Part shown: piece after piece, positions 34,986 through 64,000 of the stretch | How positions within the stretch are numbered: the first letter of the stretch is position 1 | Layout: each line of letters starts with the position of its first letter | Origin: Kryptolebias marmoratus | Taxonomy: Eukaryota > Chordata > Actinopteri > Cyprinodontiformes > Rivulidae | Assembly (NCBI RefSeq): GCF_001649575.2 | Contig: NC_051439.1 | Span: 4,145,152 to 4,209,151, forward strand | Reading direction: 5' to 3' | DNA length: 64,000 bases | The notes under the pieces: model-generated | Seen by the model: the letters and a program-made list of their open reading frames with translations, nothing else | Told to the model about the DNA's origin: nothing | Database searches by the model: none | Position numbers and translations under genes: made by a program

Positions 34986-35662
34986 GGGAGGCGAAGGCGG
35001 GCGATGATGTTTTCGCTAGTGTCTGTGTGGCTTTGCCTTAACAAAACATTCCATTAAGCACTGGATAAGTTTGAACAAACCTTGCAAAATAATTACTTTT
35101 TTTGGGGGGGGGGGTCAACTTGATTCAAGATGGCCGCCACAGCCAACTGACCTTATAACTCAGTCTGCTTGAAAGATTTTCACCTAAAATTAGGTGTGGT
35201 AGTAGCTGAGCATGATCCCCATCAAATATTATCAGCACTTGCAGGTTGTGCAATTTCTTTGTTTAAATTTTGCCATTAACTCTTTGCATTCGACTCTGTC
35301 TGTTAGCAAAATACCTTACAAACCAATGCAAAGGTTTTAATAAACCTTTCAGGAAGCAATAATGAGATGCACATCTACAAATTATTAACTTTTTGATCCA
35401 ATCCAAGATGGCTGCCACAGCCAACTGACCTTAGAAAACACAATTAGGGCTATAATTCAGTCAGTTTTATACATATTGAGTAGAAATTAGACATGGCTGT
35501 AGCTGAGTCATTTACTACACATACTCTAAGATGATGCATAACTTTTTGTTTCTGATGTTTGACCAATACAGCTACAACTCCGTCACCATAAGATGATCTT
35601 AGTCTAAAAGTTTGGCATGAAAAGCAGCAGGTGATATGCATTCCTTCATGGAATACTAGACT
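34986..35662 (+). repeat. Family X locus 13, dimer, plekhh1 intron 1
   Basis: 5' ggcgaaggcgggcgatgatg, two monomers joined at ttgccattaactctttgcat and cgactctgtctgttagc (about 35265-35310), 3' hairpin gcattccttcatggaatact. Starts about 300 bases after the exon 1 donor. Confidence 0.8.
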
Positions 35663-35810
35663 TTAAATTTTCTGGCGTTTCTTTTTTTGTGCATGTGTAT
35701 AAATCATCGTGCATCAGCGTGATAATTTTCCAGGTTGAATGATTAAAGATGTGCAAGCTTATCTCCATGCCCTGCAGTGCTACTTGAAAGCCAGGTTTTC
35801 AAAGTGTGTG

Positions 35811-35838
35811 TGTGTGGTGTGTGTGTGTGTGTGTGTAG
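35811..35838. repeat. (GT)n microsatellite
   Basis: gtgtgtgtgtggtgtgtgtgtgtg run in intron 1. Confidence 0.85.
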
Positions 35839-36235
35839 GTCAGGGGAGTTGCAGAGGTAGATGTTTACAGCTCAGTGCGGAGGAATGTCAGGACCTGTGT
35901 TTAAGTCTGAGACTGATGATGAGTGTGGTCAGTCCTCCGAGGCCTGTCATTAACCTGCGCTCCGAGAGCGGGGCTGCAGGTCTGCTCTGCCTGACAGAGG
36001 GTGGAGGAGGAGAGGGAGGCAGGGTGGGAAAGGTGCTGCAGGAGGCGAAGGAAGAAGTGCAGAGAGGGAGGGTAAAAGAGGCGAGACAAGAAACCCAAGA
36101 CTGATAAGAAGGGAAATGCAGGATTTTAAAGATGAGGTCCCTTAAGCTGGCCTTTCAGGTGTTTTAATTTAGCAAATCTATTGGAGGATAACTAAAGAAA
36201 TAGGGCTGCTTTTTAATTATAACTCACAGCCGAGA

Positions 36236-37228
36236 GGGGAAGGCAGTCAGTAATGGTTTGGCTTGTGTCTGTGTTTGTGTATGTCTGTTGCAAAACAAAT
36301 ATCTCATGAAGCGCTGGACAGATTTGGTGAAATTTTCCAGAAAGTAATCATTTCGATGTACATCTACAACTGATTAACATGAGTCCAGATGACTGTCTCA
36401 ATCGTCTCACCTTAAAAGCACAAAAACGGCTATAAGTGATTCAGTTTTACAGGTTGTATGCTAAAATTTGGAGTGGTAGTAGCCAAGACTGAGCCTCAGC
36501 AAATATTTGGAATGCTAACAGATCGTAAAGATTATTGTTTAAAATTTTAACTATTTTAGGTCAACTCTGTCTCTCTGTTCGCAAAATATCTCATGAACCA
36601 CTGGACAGATCTTGATGAAACCTGTAGGAAATAATCATTAGATGTACCTTTTGTAACTGAATAACTTTTTGGAGCTAACCCAATTTGAGATGGCTGCCAC
36701 AGGTAATCCACCTTAGACAACACAGACATTGCTATAACTGAGTGAGGTTTGCAGATATTGTGCTAAAATTTTGGGTGGTTGTAGCTTAGTCTTCCACGAG
36801 ACATACGCCAAGTGCTATTCTTTGCGCAAGAGCTTTGCCTACAGCTTTAGCAGTAACCGTTGGAGTCGACACTCTTTGTCTGTTAGCGAAATATTTCACG
36901 AACCACTTGATGAATTTCAATGAAACTTTCAGAAAGTACTAATTGAATGTACTTCTACAACTGATTAACTTTTGAAGTCAGTTAACTCCAGTGTTGCCGC
37001 CATGGCTAACATAGCTTATCCAACACAAAAATGGTTATAACTGAGTCAGTTTTACATATATTGAGCTAAAAATTGGTGTGGTAGTATCTGAGAGTGTTTC
37101 ACAACACAAACGCTGAGCGTGACATCTCGCAATGTTGACTGAGTTTGACCAAAATGGCTACAACGCCAAGTTTAAATCTGAGGTATGAAAGGTGGTGGGC
37201 GATGTACAATCATTCAAGGACCTTTAAT
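36236..37228 (+). repeat. Family X locus 14, trimer, plekhh1 intron 1
   Basis: Three monomers whose starting motif (gtctgttgcaaaac, gttcgcaaaatatc, gttagcgaaatatt) recurs at about 36284, 36577 and 36882, a period near 290-305 bases. 3' end gaaaggtggtgggcgatgta and an eroded hairpin. Confidence 0.85.
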
Positions 37229-38395
37229 CATATTTTGAGATTTTCCTGTTTCACCCACTGTCTTTAAGCCCTTTGTTTTGCACAGATGTGATCAGAGGTT
37301 AGGATACATAAAGCTGTATCTTTTTACAAAAGTGTAAGGTCTTCTTGTTTCAGTGAGAGTCAACAGAGGTCCCCTTTTGTTGAACATATGGGGCCACAGA
37401 GGAGAAGAAAAAGGCAATATTTAACACACCCTCACTCCGCCCAGGTCACCTGTCTGCGTCGCCTTCCACACACACACACAGATCTGCCACGCTGACTGAA
37501 ATCTACAGCGACTGACCCAGATTTCCACAAATGCTCTTCTGCTGTCTGCTGGGAGTCGTTTTCATTTTCCAAAAGCGTAGGGAGGCCAAGTCGGACCTCA
37601 GCAGAGACAACCCCAGTGGAGATTTGAAACGTCTGCTGGGAATGATATCACCGAACCAACTAATCACTTACATCACCACAGCTGTGTGTGTCTATGCACG
37701 TGTCAGTTTCCAATCTGTGTCTCCATCTGTGTGTGTGAGTTATGATTTGCTGTGAAGTGTGTGTTTGAGTATGTGGTGATTAGGGAGGTTCTGTTCTACG
37801 GAAGGACTGACTTGAGGCTTGCACATGTGCTCGCTCTGTCCTCACGCCGTGACTCGTTTTTATAAGCGCCAGGAGTGGCTGAGGTTAAGTCACAAAGCCA
37901 AAAAGGAACATCCCCCCCAATCTAAAACTGTTTTACTGCAATCCGCGATATCTTTAAAGTTTTGAATAAAAGATGCTCCCTGCTGGATATCAAATCTCAC
38001 TTTGAGGAATGGTACAATAAAACTGTCAGTAGAAAGCAGATGTGAAAGCGATCCTGCCGGGATTGTTGCGGTGCTGTTTCCATTCTGTCGTGTGTTTTTT
38101 ATTTTTATTTTTTTCCCCAGTGTTTGCTCTGGCTGTGTTCAAGCTTTCAGCAGAACTGTCGTGGCTCTCTGCAGTCACAGTCCTGGGCTTCAGCTCTCTT
38201 TTTCTGGGTGGCCTAAGTGTTGCTGAACGTGGATCTTCGGTGCCGATATTTGCTGCCTTGGGTTTTTGTCTTCTCTGACCTCTTGATTGTTTCCAGCACT
38301 GGCACATGTCAGACAGACACCACAGGAAGAAGACAAAAGAATTCATCAGGAGAAACCTCTGCAAACTTTTCCCTGATACATGGTTTGAATTAAAG
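37229..38395. other. plekhh1 intron 1, unannotated part
   Basis: GC-richer stretch with a (CA)n run at about 37470-37482. No exon is supported. Regulatory function is possible but not shown. Confidence 0.4.
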
Positions 38396-38605
38396 ACTCA
38401 GCATTCCTTGAAGGAATGCGTATCTCTCACCACCTTTCGTGCCAGAGATTAAAACTAAAATCATCTTATGCTGATAGGAGAAGGATTTATTGCTGTTTTA
38501 GACAAACCTTGTGAATGATGTTACGCATGACCTCATGCAATATTGTGAGATTATGCAAAATGTGACAGTGGACCCTCAACCACTACCACACCAATAATCA
38601 TGCAA
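38396..38605 (-). repeat. Family X locus 15, plekhh1 intron 1
   Basis: Perfect hairpin cagcattccttgaaggaatg, then tatctctcaccacctttcgt and ctaaaatcatcttatgctga. 5' part missing. Confidence 0.8.
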
Positions 38606-39339
38606 TAATCATCAAATATGGCGCTGCTGTGAGGTCCAGTTGGTCTGATAGTGACCATTAGCTACTGTTGTATTCTTGTTTCTTCCCAGTTTTACACCTT
38701 GTGATTATCCAGCTGGCTTCCTGACACACATAACATCCTCCTCGTATCCAACAAGTGTTAAACGAATTGGTTCAGGAGGAATTAGCATAGCAGTGCTAAG
38801 AGTGTGTCAACCAGCAAATGGCTTGTCTGCTGCTGTTTTAGCTCCGGACTTCCTGTCCTCGGCTGTTTGAGCTTGCCTCAGCGTGACCCAGACGGGGTTA
38901 TTTAGCCTGACTTATCCCACCTCTTCCGCCTGGCTTTGCTTAAGCTACAAACCTCTAAGTTTGCCTTATAGAGACAGGGAGATGTTGGGAGTTAGACCAT
39001 GACTGTCCAGTCTGGGTTCAGTGGTTTGCCTGGTAAAACCTCTGCAGGCATGACTTCTGTAATTTGTTCGCTAGGCCTGTATTTATGAGCATGCTAATTG
39101 TAGGGAGCGCCACGGTGCTCTTATAGTTGCTGGACTTTGAACGTCTGCCTTTTTTTCGCTGACGCTGTCTGGCTGCACTTCAGTCCACTCTGAAAACGAG
39201 GTCATTTTAGCGTCTCTGAAAGCTGCTGTGTGACAGCTGATTCAGCATTCACACGTTTGTTTTCCTGCCGAGTTTCTTCTGCATGTTTTTTTTCTAATTA
39301 AACTACTTCCACATTCTTTATGCTATGTTAACCATTTAT

Positions 39340-39700
39340 GTATGAAACTGTTCAAATCGAGTGGGAATAGTGTGCTATAACTTTTAGTATTTGTAAGTTT
39401 TATACTTTTTTTATTATTATTTAACCTTACAACATATACTTCAGCATCTTGCTCTGTTTTTGTCTTCTTATGCTCCAATTAGCTTTTAGCTACTGACTTG
39501 CTAATTTGAACTTTTAGCTTCAGTTTTGCTAATTTTAGTTTTATGCTATGGTATTGATCATTTTTGCTTTTAGCTTCTTTTTAGCAAATTTTCTTCTTTG
39601 TTCTGCTTAATTATTCAGTTTCAGCTTCAACAAATTTTAGCAAAGCCATTCAGCACTCAGCATTCATGTTGCATATTTGCAGAAAATGTAGATTTCCTCA
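39340..39700 (+). repeat. Family Y copy, plekhh1 intron 1
   Basis: Short copy in sense direction: cttgctctgtttttgtcttc, then tagcttttagctactgact units, ending agcattcatgttgcat and agaaaatgtag. Confidence 0.7.
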
Positions 39701-39849
39701 GTTTAGTGTAATTGTGACAACTCAACATGACTTCACTTCTTGTGATTTTGTCAGTCCACCTCAGGTGAAAGTATCTTGAACGCACCACTTTCCCACATTC
39801 AACGCTCGGCCTGTTCTTTGTCGCACATTCTTTCCTCCTTTCTGTGCCG

Positions 39850-40110
39850 AGGTGAACTGACGGCTCCCCTCTCTAGCTGTGAGGGGGACCGTCATGCAGA
39901 AAGACACTATTGTGCCGCGCAGGATCCTGTTTCGCTCCTTCCTTGTAATTATGAAGGGATTGCATGGACTGGGAGGGGGCAGAGAGCAGGGGATTGGGTT
40001 AGTACCTACTAACCCAACCCAATTGGGCTAAAAAGCAGCGCTGACCTGCTTTGTGGCCTGGGACCTCCGAATTCCCCCACCCCCCCAACACACACACACA
40101 CACACACTCA
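39850..40110 (+). promoter_or_regulatory. Candidate intronic regulatory block with palindrome
   Basis: GC-richer than its surroundings and free of recognised repeats. It contains the 24-base palindrome 39994-40017 (arms TTGGGTTAGTA and TACTAACCCAA, 2-base centre). A regulatory role is only inferred from position in intron 1 and composition. A (CA)n run follows at 40088-40107. Confidence 0.25.
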
Positions 40111-40600
40111 CAGAGCCTCCCTGCTGAGGTTTTGTTCAGTGTGTGTGGGCATGTGGAGAGTTAGTGGATGAAAAAAGGAGAGGGAGACTCAGGGAGGCTG
40201 TGGTAATCTGTTTGTTTCTTTTCACTCAGCATGTATATGTATGAAGGTTTCATTTTGGTTTTGTGCCACAGCAACAAGAAACCCAGAAGAAGCTTTTATT
40301 AAAATCACGTCACTGTTGACTCATAATTAGGGTTCGCTTTGCTCACGCTTCCTCAGTGAATCATGGGAAGTGCGGTCAGCAAAGAGCATATTAGATGTTA
40401 AATCTTTTTTTTTCATCTTGGCTGTAAATGAAAACAGGAGCTGAACTGCTCATGGTTGTAGGGTACCAGGACTGGTTGTGCCTCCACTTCAGGACTTTAA
40501 AGTCAGTGTTAATTGGCAGTTTTATATAAAGCATTTTCAACAGAAGCCTCAGGTCAAACAAACACAAAACTGATGGGTTTTTTTTTGTCTTTTATTCCAG

Positions 40601-64000
<23,400 letters not shown>

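Noticed and set aside
35739..36104. 121-codon plus-strand ORF in intron 1
   Set aside because: Driven by the (GT)n microsatellite and a purine-rich stretch; no conservation with known proteins that I can see.
36236..37228. CRISPR-like or centromeric satellite array
   Set aside because: Three 300-base degenerate monomers in a eukaryotic intron, with ends that match a dispersed transposable family.

Overview
The window is nuclear DNA from a vertebrate draft assembly, almost certainly a teleost fish. It has split exons with GT-AG introns, runs of N at 15090-15091 and 45319-45451, and a dense mix of fish-type mobile elements: Tc1-like, hAT, L2/Rex-type LINEs, a LINE with a restriction-like endonuclease, a Penelope-like element, Ty3/gypsy LTR remnants and tRNA-derived SINEs. 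Nothing suggests a bacterium or a virus genome. The species cannot be named from the sequence alone.

The only gene I can support is plekhh1 on the + strand, the orthologue of human PLEKHH1 and of C. elegans MAX-1. Nineteen coding exons (numbered 2-20) run from the ATG at 40635 to the right edge. They give 925 codons in one reading frame once spliced, and every junction obeys GT-AG. The visible part encodes the N-terminal coiled coil, a long Ser/Pro-rich linker, the conserved PPTPPLHRFPSW block, two PH domains and the first residues of the MyTH4 domain. The rest of MyTH4 and the FERM domain lie beyond 64000. A GC-richer block ending in a good splice donor at 34688 is the likely non-coding first exon and promoter.

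Positions 1 to about 34400 hold no gene I recognise. They are a graveyard of transposons: a hAT deletion derivative that still carries a CGGBP1-like zinc-finger exon (1949-2685), an L2-type LINE (6040-6960), two broken Tc1-like transposases (7640-7885, 17200-18290), a small LTR-gag-LTR element nested in another repeat (8815-9841), an internally deleted endonuclease LINE (12065-13510), TTAA-flanked elements (26516-27330, 30727-32128), a nested Penelope-like tail (21948-22650) and a duplicated unit with two opposed tRNA-like promoters (33165-33790).

Two dispersed families dominate the whole window, including the introns of plekhh1. Family X occurs at about 21 loci and roughly 8.5 kb by eye. It has a subterminal inverted repeat, a near-perfect 3' hairpin followed by CTAG, and internal tandem monomers of about 300 bp. 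That is the architecture of non-autonomous Helitron2/Helentron-associated elements, and it is the most interesting signal here. Family Y carries an internal minisatellite built on TAGCTTTTAGCTA; six copies in plekhh1 introns all point in the sense direction. A solo LTR with a perfect 5-bp target duplication lies in intron 3.
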